A DNA stretch of 64,000 bases from Rhodococcoides fascians NBRC 12155 = LMG 3623 (GTDB taxonomy: Bacteria; Actinomycetota; Actinomycetes; Mycobacteriales; Mycobacteriaceae). The notes below the pieces were generated by a model that searched no databases, had not been told where the DNA came from, and saw nothing but the letters and a program-made list of their open reading frames with translations. The stretch is taken from the NCBI RefSeq assembly GCF_001894785.1, contig NZ_BCWW01000010.1, forward strand, positions 202,050 through 266,049, in the 5' to 3' direction. Below, piece after piece: positions 35,702 to 43,352 of this stretch; the stretch's first letter is position 1, and the number at the start of each line of letters is the position of its first letter. Both the position numbers and the translations under genes were made by a program.

Positions 35702-37173
35702 CCGCCAGCTCGACCACCAGCCTCACGCGTCCGCGCATCACCTCTCCCACCGATTGTTTCATCGGTGGGGCGTGGTCTCCGTCGGTATCGGACGCCCGAT
35801 TCGACGTCGTGGACCCGGCCACGGGCGAGGTCATCGCCACGGTTGCGGACGGCGGTATCGCGGACGCAGAGAAAGCGCTCGCTGCAGCCGTCGACTCCGC
35901 GGCGGAGTGGGCGGCCACCGCACCGCGAGTGCGAAGCGACATACTGCGGACGGCATACGAGATGATCATGGCCCGCTCGGAGGAGCTCGCTGCGATCATC
36001 ACCGCCGAGATGGGTAAACCGCTCGCCGACGCGCGCGGCGAGGTGGCGTACGGAGCCGAGTTCTTTCGCTGGTTCTCCGAGGAAGCGGTACGCATCTCGG
36101 GTGATCACACCCTGACCGGAGACGGGAAGAACCGCATCGTGGTCACCCGCGCGCCGGTCGGGCCCTGCATTCTCGTCACGCCGTGGAATTTTCCGCTGGC
36201 CATGGGAACTCGCAAGATCGGGCCTGCCCTTGCGGCAGGCTGCACCGTCGTGTTCAAGCCCGCCGAGCAGACGCCGCTGACCGCACTTGCGCTGGTGCAG
36301 ATTCTGCACGAGGCGGGGGTGCCTGCGGGCGTCGTCAACATCGTGCCGACCACCGATGCGTCGGGTGTCGTGGGGTCGTGGATGAGCAGCGGCGCTGCCC
36401 GCAAGATCAGCTTCACCGGATCCACGGCGGTGGGCAAGATTCTGCTCGAACAGGCAGCGGCGACGGTGATGCGGACGTCGATGGAGCTGGGCGGGAATGC
36501 GCCCTTCGTCGTCATGGACGATGCAGACCTCGACCGCGCCGTCGACGGAGCCATGGTTGCCAAGATGCGCAACATGGGCGAAGCATGTACCGCAGCGAAC
36601 CGGTTCTTCGTTCACCGCAGTGTGGCACAACGCTTTTCGGTTGCTTTGGCCGACCGAATGGGTGCGCTGAGGGTGGGCGCGGGCGCTTCTCACGGGACCG
36701 AGGTGGGGCCGCTGATCGACGACGCAGGCCGAGGCAAGGTCCAGGCTCTGGTCGACGATGCTCTTGCACGCGGTGCCCGCGCCGTCGTCGGAGGTGCGGC
36801 CCCGGACGGGCCGGGCTACTTCTACCCTCCGACCGTCCTGACCGATGTCGATACCGAATCGGATCTGATGTCCCAGGAAATATTCGGACCGGTGGCCGCC
36901 ATCGTTCCCTTCGACACCGAGGACGAGGTCGTCACGCTGGCCAACGACACCGAATGGGGACTGGTCGGATACGTGTTCACCCAGGACATCGATCGGGCTC
37001 TGCGAATGGGGGAGCGCCTCGAGGTGGGCATGGTGGGGCTCAACACCGGGCTGGTGTCGAATCCGGCAGCCCCGTTCGGTGGTGTCAAACAATCGGGACT
37101 CGGCCGCGAGGGCGGGAAAGTCGGAATAGACGAGTTTCTGGAGTACAAATACTTCGCGATTCCCCGCAGCTGA
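35698..37173 (+). CDS. NAD(P)-dependent aldehyde dehydrogenase, succinate-semialdehyde type
   Basis: A 491-residue aldehyde dehydrogenase. The general base is Glu263 in MELGGNAPFVV and the nucleophile Cys297 in NMGEACTAANRFF. The cofactor loop is FTGSTAVGK and the N-terminal part has the ILVTPWNFPLAM block. It is most like succinate-semialdehyde dehydrogenases (GabD). In ectoine degradation the equivalent enzyme (DoeC/Ssd) oxidises aspartate semialdehyde to aspartate, and that is the inferred role here; GABA-derived semialdehyde is the alternative. The ATG overlaps the previous gene by 4 bp; gntR follows after 14 bp. Confidence 0.9.
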   Translation: MTASSTTSLTRPRITSPTDCFIGGAWSPSVSDARFDVVDPATGEVIATVADGGIADAEKALAAAVDSAAEWAATAPRVRSDILRTAYEMIMARSEELAAIITAEMGKPLADARGEVAYGAEFFRWFSEEAVRISGDHTLTGDGKNRIVVTRAPVGPCILVTPWNFPLAMGTRKIGPALAAGCTVVFKPAEQTPLTALALVQILHEAGVPAGVVNIVPTTDASGVVGSWMSSGAARKISFTGSTAVGKILLEQAAATVMRTSMELGGNAPFVVMDDADLDRAVDGAMVAKMRNMGEACTAANRFFVHRSVAQRFSVALADRMGALRVGAGASHGTEVGPLIDDAGRGKVQALVDDALARGARAVVGGAAPDGPGYFYPPTVLTDVDTESDLMSQEIFGPVAAIVPFDTEDEVVTLANDTEWGLVGYVFTQDIDRALRMGERLEVGMVGLNTGLVSNPAAPFGGVKQSGLGREGGKVGIDEFLEYKYFAIPRS

Positions 37174-37187
37174 GGAAGGTTCTGATC

Positions 37188-37901
37188 ATGCCCGGTTCGA
37201 GACGCCTGACACCGATCGACGCACGCAACACGTCGATGGTGATCGCGGATCAGATTCGCGATCGCATCATCGACGGGTCCTACGCGCCCGGAGAACAGAT
37301 CAACGAGGCGAATGTCGCGGCGGAGCTGGAGATTTCACGTGGCCCCGTGCGAGAGGCGTTGCAGCGTCTGAATCAGGAGGGACTGCTCGTCAGCTACCGC
37401 AACCGCGGTGTGTTCGTCGTCGAGCTCAGCAGCGGCGACGTCGCCGAGATCTACCAGTCGCGTGCAGCGATCGAGGTCGGTGCGGCATGGACTCTGGTAC
37501 ATGGCGATCGTGCCCAGCTGATCAAGACCGCGGACGAACTCTCGGCCATCGTGATGCAGATGCAGCCGTTCATCGATCGGGCGGATTGGCGTGGCCTCGC
37601 CGAACGCGACCTTGCCTTTCACACTGCCCTGGTAGCGGCCACGAGGAACAGTCGGATGTCTCGTATGTACGCCACGCTGGCGGCCGAGGCACGCATTTGC
37701 ATGGCAAATCTCGAAACTGCTTACTACCGTCCCGAAGCCCTGGTCGAGGAACATCAGCTGATCGTCGATCTGCTGCTGGGATCGGATTGGGATGCGCTCG
37801 AGAAGGGCGTCCACGAACACATGGACACCGCCGTGCACGATCTGACGCGAGCCATGGTCGACGAGCAGGCCGAGCAATCCGTACTCGCCACACCCGGGTA
37901 G
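37188..37901 (+). CDS. GntR-family regulator, FCD (FadR) subfamily
   Basis: A 237-residue regulator. The winged HTH covers residues 17-80 (IADQIRDRIIDGSYAPGEQI, then ANVAAELEISRGPVREALQR), and the helical FCD ligand domain follows with AERDLAFHTALVAATRNSRM and the later EEHQLIVDLLL, whose Asp/His residues usually bind a metal and a carboxylate ligand. GAGGAAGG lies 9 nt before ATG 37188. It is the last gene of the aminotransferase operon and stands just before the second catabolic operon. The palindromes at 31486 and 37969 are its likely sites, which would make it autoregulated. MocR-type EnuR, the usual ectoine regulator, is a different GntR subfamily. Confidence 0.92.
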   Translation: MPGSRRLTPIDARNTSMVIADQIRDRIIDGSYAPGEQINEANVAAELEISRGPVREALQRLNQEGLLVSYRNRGVFVVELSSGDVAEIYQSRAAIEVGAAWTLVHGDRAQLIKTADELSAIVMQMQPFIDRADWRGLAERDLAFHTALVAATRNSRMSRMYATLAAEARICMANLETAYYRPEALVEEHQLIVDLLLGSDWDALEKGVHEHMDTAVHDLTRAMVDEQAEQSVLATPG

Positions 37902-37938
37902 AGCCTTCGGGCGCAACACAGCTTTAACACGGCAGCCC

Positions 37939-37968
37939 TTGCTCCCCACCGGCACCTGCGGATAGCCT
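37939..37968 (+). promoter_or_regulatory. Candidate promoter for the doeA-like operon
   Basis: TTGCTC and TAGCCT are separated by 18 nt. The operator at 37969 begins directly after the -10, so a bound repressor would cover the transcription start. Confidence 0.4.
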
Positions 37969-37982
37969 GATTCTCAACAATC
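37969..37982. promoter_or_regulatory. Palindromic operator, copy 2 (GATTCTCAACAATC)
   Basis: This 14-mer equals the reverse complement of copy 1 at 13 of 14 positions. It lies 30 bp before the doeA-like start codon. Confidence 0.65.
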
Positions 37983-38011
37983 TACTAAAAGACCTCCCGA
38001 AGGGGGTGCCC

Positions 38012-39301
38012 GTGAACGCCTCATCCGACGATGCCTACGTCACCGCAATCGGACCCGCGCAGACTCCAGGACGGGCTGCTCCCGGCCTGGCTCGCTACCC
38101 GGACGTACCGAACAGCACGCCCATCACGTTCACCGAGGAGGAATACGCCGACCGGCTCGCAGCCGTCCGTCAGCGCATGGCGTCGCAGAACCTGACTGCG
38201 CTGATCGTCACCGACCCCGCGAATCTCTACTATCTGCTGGGCTACAACGCACTCTCGTTCTATACCCCGCAAATGCTGTACGTGCCGCTGGACGGCGAGC
38301 TGTACTTCTTCGCTCGCGAGATGGATGCCAACGGTGCGTTCCGTACGTCGTGGTTGCCGCAGGACCACACCTTCGGATACCCGGAGACGTTCGTTCAGCG
38401 CAGAGACACCCACCCGTTCGTCTGGGTAGCCGCCAAGCTACGAGAGTTGGGGTTGGTCAACAACTTCGAGCACGGTCAAGTGGGACTGGAGATGGACTCG
38501 TACTACTTCAGCCCCAAGGCCTTCGAAGCGCTCGTCAAATCGCTACCCGAGTACCGATTCACCGACTCGTACGAGTTGGTCAATTGGATCCGCGTGGTCA
38601 AGTCGCCGGCCGAGATCGCGTTGATGCGCGGTGCGGCGACGGTGTGCGAGGCCGCGATGTCTGTTGCGCACCAAGCAATTTCGGTAGGGGAACGGCAGTG
38701 CGATGCCGCTGCCGCCATCATGAACGCACAGGTACGCGGCACTGCCGACTTCGGCGGCGATCACCCTGCCATCGTGCCGATGCTGCCGACCGGGGCCGGA
38801 GCGGACACTCCGCACCTGACGTGGTCGGATCAACGGTTCGTACGCGGCGAGACCACCGTCGTCGAACTGGCCGGCGTGTTCCGGCGGTACCACGTTCCGA
38901 TGGCTCGGACGATCGTGCTCGGCAAGCCGAGTCCGCGTCTGAAATACCTCGCGGAATCCACCGGTGAAGCGCTGAACGAGGTACTGGCAACGGTCCGCCC
39001 CGGGGCCACCGCAACCGAGCTGGCTCAGGTATGGAACACCAGCCTGGCCAAGCACGGCCTCCACAAACCCTCGCGCATCGGCTACTCGATCGGCGTCGCG
39101 TACGCCCCCGACTGGGGCGAGCGCACGGTGAGCCTCCGCACCGACGACGAGACCGTTCTGGCCGAGAACATGACCTTTCACATCATCGGCGGAATGTGGA
39201 TGGACGACTACGGATACGAGGTGTCCGAAGCAGTCCGAGTCACCGACACCGGCGTCGAAACATTCACCGCATACCCCCGAGAACTACTGACGAAGGAGTG
39301 A
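38012..39301 (+). CDS. doeA: M24-family ectoine hydrolase (DoeA/EutD type)
   Basis: A 429-residue creatinase/prolidase-fold protein. DoeA/EutD opens the ectoine ring to give N-acetyl-2,4-diaminobutyrate. Blocks that I recognise from that family rather than from Xaa-Pro peptidases are MDANGAFRTSWL, GYPETFVQ, LEMDSYYFSPKAFEAL, GGDHPAIVPMLPTGAGADTP, HLTWSDQRF, ELAGVFRRYHVPMART, GYSIGVAYAPDWGERTVSLR and GGMWMDDYGYEVSEA. The match is from memory. The N-terminal domain starts near residue 40 (ITFTEEEYADRLAAVR) after a longer, variable lead. GTG 38012 is used because AAGGGGG lies 5-6 nt before it. Its promoter carries the GntR-type palindrome, and the class I aminotransferase follows after 3 bp. Creatinase-like enzymes on another cyclic or amide substrate remain an alternative. 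Confidence 0.75.
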   Translation: MNASSDDAYVTAIGPAQTPGRAAPGLARYPDVPNSTPITFTEEEYADRLAAVRQRMASQNLTALIVTDPANLYYLLGYNALSFYTPQMLYVPLDGELYFFAREMDANGAFRTSWLPQDHTFGYPETFVQRRDTHPFVWVAAKLRELGLVNNFEHGQVGLEMDSYYFSPKAFEALVKSLPEYRFTDSYELVNWIRVVKSPAEIALMRGAATVCEAAMSVAHQAISVGERQCDAAAAIMNAQVRGTADFGGDHPAIVPMLPTGAGADTPHLTWSDQRFVRGETTVVELAGVFRRYHVPMARTIVLGKPSPRLKYLAESTGEALNEVLATVRPGATATELAQVWNTSLAKHGLHKPSRIGYSIGVAYAPDWGERTVSLRTDDETVLAENMTFHIIGGMWMDDYGYEVSEAVRVTDTGVETFTAYPRELLTKE

Positions 39302-39304
39302 GAC

Positions 39305-40618
39305 ATGACCACCTCCACCGCAGGCTCCACTCCTGCTACTTCGAGTCGTTCCGCAGGCTCCACTCCTGCAGCTGCGGGTCGTTCCGCAGGCTCCACTCCT
39401 GCCATTCCCTGGGCCCTGCGCACCGACCAACTGGTGGGATCGGTGATCGACTCGTCGACATCGCTTCTCGCCGCCCAGAAACACGACATCGTCAGGTTCG
39501 CGATGGGATCTCCTGCGGCCGAGACGGTTCCGGCTGCGGCGTTCACCGAGATCGCCGGCAGTGTGCTCACAGCGGACGCCTTCGATTACGGTGCCACCGA
39601 GGGTGATCCGGGTCTGCTCGACGCGTTGTTGGCGTATCTCGAGTCCGTCGGCGAACCCACGTCCGAGGATCGGGTCGTCATCACCTCGGGCGGCATGCAG
39701 GGTCTCGACATCGCCTGCAAGCTGTTCGTCGATCCCGGTGATCTGGTCATCGTCGAAAGTCCCACGTACACCAACGGAACTGCCACCGTGTTGAGCTACG
39801 GCGGCGACATTCTCGAGGCACCGATGGACAGTGACGGTCTCATCGTCGAGGCGTTACCCGAACTCGTCGAGCGAGCCGGGCGTCTACCGAAGATGATCTA
39901 CGTGATTCCCAACTTTCAGAATCCGTCCGGGGTCACGCTGTCACTCGAGCGTCGACTGTTGTTGATCGAGTTGGCACACCGATGGGGTTCGGTGATTCTC
40001 GACGACGATCCCTATGGCCTGCTGCGTTTCTCGGGGGACCCGATCCCGAGTTTCGGGGCGCTGAGTCCGAACGATCCGCTGATCTTCTCGGTGCGGACCT
40101 TCTCGAAGATGATCGCTCCCGGTCTGCGCGTGGGGTGGGTGGACGCGGCCCCCGAAGCGCGTCGGTTGATCGTCAACGCCAAGCAGGCAATGGACACCTG
40201 TACGAATCTACCGGCACAGAGGATGGTGGCCGAGTACATCCGGCGCGGGCTGCTCGAGGAGCACCTGCGGTCGCTGGCTGCGGTGTACCTACCGCGAAAG
40301 ATGGCGATGCAGAGCAGCATTGCGACACACTTCGGTGACGCGATGTCCACCACGGATCCCGACGGGGGCTTCTTTCTGTGGGCGACGTTACGTGGAAACG
40401 ACCACGATTTCTCGACGCAGGACCTGTTCGAAACCGCACTGGCCGAGGGGGTTGCCTACATTCCCGGACCGGCGTTGTCGGTGGGCGGCAAGTTTCACGA
40501 TTCGCTACGGCTGTGCTTCGCCTCGTCGACACCCGAGCGCATCGAGGAAGGCATCAGGCGGTTGGCCGTCGCGGTGGAAAAATCGAAGCATCTGCTCGCC
40601 TCCGACCCCACGCGATGA
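39305..40618 (+). CDS. Class I/II PLP aminotransferase with repeat-derived N-terminus
   Basis: A 437-residue fold-type I aminotransferase of the MocR-like/2-aminoadipate group, without an HTH domain. The core begins near residue 34 (IPWALRTDQLVG). Blocks are FDYGATEGDPGLLDALLAYL, VITSGGMQGLDIACKLFVDP, YVIPNFQNPSGVTLSLERR, the DDDPYGLLRF loop and the PLP lysine in RTFSKMIAPGLRVGWV. The first 33 residues are three AGSTPA-type 11-residue repeats encoded by a 33-bp DNA repeat. The ATG has a strong GAAGGAG site, so this extension is translated. It lies 3 bp after the doeA-like gene and overlaps the M20 gene by 4 bp. Substrate unknown. Confidence 0.87.
   Translation: MTTSTAGSTPATSSRSAGSTPAAAGRSAGSTPAIPWALRTDQLVGSVIDSSTSLLAAQKHDIVRFAMGSPAAETVPAAAFTEIAGSVLTADAFDYGATEGDPGLLDALLAYLESVGEPTSEDRVVITSGGMQGLDIACKLFVDPGDLVIVESPTYTNGTATVLSYGGDILEAPMDSDGLIVEALPELVERAGRLPKMIYVIPNFQNPSGVTLSLERRLLLIELAHRWGSVILDDDPYGLLRFSGDPIPSFGALSPNDPLIFSVRTFSKMIAPGLRVGWVDAAPEARRLIVNAKQAMDTCTNLPAQRMVAEYIRRGLLEEHLRSLAAVYLPRKMAMQSSIATHFGDAMSTTDPDGGFFLWATLRGNDHDFSTQDLFETALAEGVAYIPGPALSVGGKFHDSLRLCFASSTPERIEEGIRRLAVAVEKSKHLLASDPTR
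39318..39402 (+). repeat. 33-bp tandem repeat related to the 24-bp dispersed element
   Basis: Copies begin at 39318 (partial), 39343 and 39376 and share the core gttccgcaggctccactcct. The second copy contains the 24 nt found inverted at 4029-4052. All copies are in frame and encode AGSTPATSSRS-like units. Confidence 0.85.
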
Positions 40619-41811
40619 CCGTTCCGAGTGCCCAGCAGTCTCTGCTCGACGCCGTGGATGAAAGCGAGATCGTTTCTCTCACAGCCGCGTTGATCGAGGC
40701 GGGCGGTGAAAATCCGGGCGACACCGAAGAAAAGTGCGCGAAAATACTCGCGGAGCGATGTCGCGCACTGGGATTCGACGTTCGCACGATCGAGGTCGCT
40801 CCCGGCAGACCGAACGTGATCGCCTCGATCGGACCCGATGACACCCCCGGGGTCCTGTTCGTCGGCCACTCCGACGTCGTTCCGGCGGGCACCGGTTGGA
40901 CGACGGATCCGTTCACCGCGGTCGTGCGAGAGGGGCGCATGGTCGGACGGGGAGCATGCGACATGAAAGGGGGAGTGGCCGCAGTGGTGGCCGCTATGGA
41001 TGCGGTGAACCGTGCTGGTCTTGCAGATCGCTTCCCGATGACGTTGGCGTGTCTGGTGGACGAGGAAGACACGGGCTTGGGTATTCGAGCATTCGTCGCC
41101 GACCCGGGACCCCGTCGTTTCCAGTGTTGCGTGGTGGCCGAGCCGACGGACCTGGTGACCATCGTCGGTTGCCGAGGAGCCGCGAATATCGAGATCGACG
41201 TGCGCGGGCATTCGGCTCATGCAGGTCGTCCGCGTAACGGTGCCAATGCGATATCCGCTGCCGCCCGCATCGTCGCCGTCATCGAGGACTGGCAGATCGA
41301 ATTGGACGAGGATCCACACGCCGAACTCGGTCCCGCTACCTGGAACGTGGGCACCGTGACAGGAGGCACCGGTACGTCGATGGTCGCCGACCGGTGCGTG
41401 CTCACGGTCGACCGTCGGCTGCTACCCGATGAGAGCGCTGCGGAGGTGGTGGACGAGCTGCGTTCGCGGATCGACGCGGCAGGTATCACCGGTTCGGGAA
41501 TCGAGGTACATCTCGAGGTGTCGATGGAAATGCCGGGCTTTCTGACCGCTGCGGACGATGGATTGGTCACCACTGCAATGCAATCGGTTCGCGACATCGG
41601 ATCTGCCGGTTTCACTGACATCTGGACGGCTTCGTGCGATGGTGGTTTCGTGGCACAGCAGATGGGTATCCGCACCGTCGTGCTCGGTCCCGGGGAGATC
41701 GAAAACCAGGCGCACCGGCCGGATGAGTCCGTCGCCGTGCAGCAATTGACCGACAGCGCAAAGGCGTACGCGTTGATCGCCACCAGAATCGCTGCGCCAC
41801 CTGGTCTTTAG
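40615..41811 (+). CDS. M20-family metallopeptidase/deacylase (ArgE/DapE type)
   Basis: A 398-residue di-zinc amidohydrolase. Zinc ligands are visible as His and Asp in LFVGHSDVVPAG, the bridging Asp in GRGACDMKGG, the catalytic Glu pair in CLVDEEDTG and a His near QAHRPDES. The dimerisation domain starts at CRGAANIEIDVRGHSAHAGR. ArgE and DapE cleave N-acyl groups from amino acids. Between a DoeA-like hydrolase and a diaminobutyrate-type aminotransferase, the inferred job is removal of acetate from N-acetyl-2,4-diaminobutyrate, which in proteobacteria is done by the unrelated DoeB/EutE. The ATG overlaps the aminotransferase stop. Confidence 0.85.
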   Translation: MTVPSAQQSLLDAVDESEIVSLTAALIEAGGENPGDTEEKCAKILAERCRALGFDVRTIEVAPGRPNVIASIGPDDTPGVLFVGHSDVVPAGTGWTTDPFTAVVREGRMVGRGACDMKGGVAAVVAAMDAVNRAGLADRFPMTLACLVDEEDTGLGIRAFVADPGPRRFQCCVVAEPTDLVTIVGCRGAANIEIDVRGHSAHAGRPRNGANAISAAARIVAVIEDWQIELDEDPHAELGPATWNVGTVTGGTGTSMVADRCVLTVDRRLLPDESAAEVVDELRSRIDAAGITGSGIEVHLEVSMEMPGFLTAADDGLVTTAMQSVRDIGSAGFTDIWTASCDGGFVAQQMGIRTVVLGPGEIENQAHRPDESVAVQQLTDSAKAYALIATRIAAPPGL

Positions 41812-41922
41812 TTTTCCAAGAGGGGGTTGTTCGAGACGTGCGTCCGGCGTCGACGTAAAGTCGGACGCTGCGAAGTACCAAACCGACGCTCCACGTTGTC
41901 ATAAAGCGAGAGGTATTGGACC

Positions 41923-43350
41923 GTGACCGAAACTTCAGGGTCGGCAGCTTCGCCGACCGGATATCCGCCGAGTACCGACACACTCAGCGCGAACGAAACG
42001 AAAATTCTGCATCGCGCGATCGGCGGGTCCGCACTGGGCAACGCCGTGGAGTGGTTCGACTACGCGGTGTACGGCTACCTCGCCGTCTACATCGCCGCCA
42101 ACTTCTTTCCGTCGGACGACGGGGGAGCGAGTCTGCTCTCCACGTTCGCCGTGCTGGCCGCGTCGTTCATCATTCGCCCCATCGGCGGCATCGTGCTCGG
42201 CCCGCTCGGCGACCGAATCGGTCGTCAGAAGGTCCTCGTCCTGACCGTCTCGATGATGACGTTGGCCACGGCGGCGATCGGTGTGCTGCCGACGTTCGAC
42301 ACCATCGGTATCGCAGCACCGTTGCTGTTGCTCGTCTGCCGACTGGTGCAGGGCTTCTCCACCGGCGGTGAGTACGGCGGCGCAGCAGTGTTCATGGCCG
42401 AGTACGCGCCCGACAAGCGCCGCGGATTCTTCGGGTCGTTCCTCGAATTCGGCACCCTCGCAGGCACGGTGGGCGGTGCCACCCTGTGCACCCTGCTCAA
42501 CGTCGGGCTCGGAGACGAGACCATGGAGGCCTGGGGCTGGCGAATCCCGTTCCTGGTGACGCTCCCGCTGGGCATCGTCGCGTTGTGGTTGCGGACCCGA
42601 CTCGAGGACTCTCCGGTGTTCGCCGAGGCCAAGGAAGACGGCGGCACGGTCGAAGAAGGTGCAGGTGGAGCAGTCACCTCCCTCAAGGCAACCCTGACGT
42701 ACTGGCAGCGAATCCTGATTCTGATGGGATTCGTGCTGCTGCTCAACATCGCGTACTACACGGTGCTCACGTTCTTGCCCTCGTACCTCAGCGACACGTT
42801 GGGGCACAGCACGACTCAGTCGAACTTCACCCTCGTGGCCATCATGATCATCATGATGTTGATCATCAACCCCATCGGCGCTCTGTCCGACCGGGTGGGT
42901 CGAAAGCCGTTGCTGCTGGTCGCCTGCGTGGGGTACTTCGTATTCAGCGTCCCGCTGTTTCTGCTGATCATCAACACCGGACTGATCGGCCAGAGCATCG
43001 GCCTGCTCGGTCTCGGAGTGTTGCTGGTCATCATGTGCTCCTGCGTGTCGTCGACGCTGCCCGCACTGTTTCCCACCCAGGTGCGGTACGGAGCGTTCGC
43101 CATCGGATACAACGTCTCGACGGCGCTCTTCGGTGGCACCGCACCGCTGATTCTGACGTTCCTGATCGACCGAACGGGTTCCAACCTGATCCCGGGTTGG
43201 TACATGATGATCGCAGCTGCCATCGCGTTCGTTCCGATCCTTTTGATGCCCGAAACCGCCGGCCGGTCGTTGCGCGGCACCCAGTGCCCCGGTGACAACG
43301 ACGACGAGGTCGCTGCGTCCGGCGTCGAGCTCGTAGGCTACAAGAAGTAG
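41923..43350 (+). CDS. MFS transporter, metabolite:H+ symporter (ProP-like) family
   Basis: A 475-residue permease with about twelve hydrophobic segments. The MHS-family signatures AVEWFDYAVYGYLAVYIA, PIGGIVLGPLGDRIGRQKV and RLVQGFSTGGEYGGAAVFMA are clear. ProP, the best known relative, takes up proline, betaine and ectoine, so an ectoine importer is a fair inference in this cluster. GTG 41923 follows GAGAGG. A 111-bp gap with a weak 7-bp hairpin (41840-41868) separates it from the M20 gene. The D-2-hydroxyacid dehydrogenase follows after 2 bp. Confidence 0.88.
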   Translation: MTETSGSAASPTGYPPSTDTLSANETKILHRAIGGSALGNAVEWFDYAVYGYLAVYIAANFFPSDDGGASLLSTFAVLAASFIIRPIGGIVLGPLGDRIGRQKVLVLTVSMMTLATAAIGVLPTFDTIGIAAPLLLLVCRLVQGFSTGGEYGGAAVFMAEYAPDKRRGFFGSFLEFGTLAGTVGGATLCTLLNVGLGDETMEAWGWRIPFLVTLPLGIVALWLRTRLEDSPVFAEAKEDGGTVEEGAGGAVTSLKATLTYWQRILILMGFVLLLNIAYYTVLTFLPSYLSDTLGHSTTQSNFTLVAIMIIMMLIINPIGALSDRVGRKPLLLVACVGYFVFSVPLFLLIINTGLIGQSIGLLGLGVLLVIMCSCVSSTLPALFPTQVRYGAFAIGYNVSTALFGGTAPLILTFLIDRTGSNLIPGWYMMIAAAIAFVPILLMPETAGRSLRGTQCPGDNDDEVAASGVELVGYKK

Positions 43351-43352
43351 AA

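Noticed and set aside
39310..39402. CRISPR-like repeat array
   Set aside because: The units are 33-bp direct tandem repeats without unique spacers, in frame within a coding sequence, and no cas genes are present.
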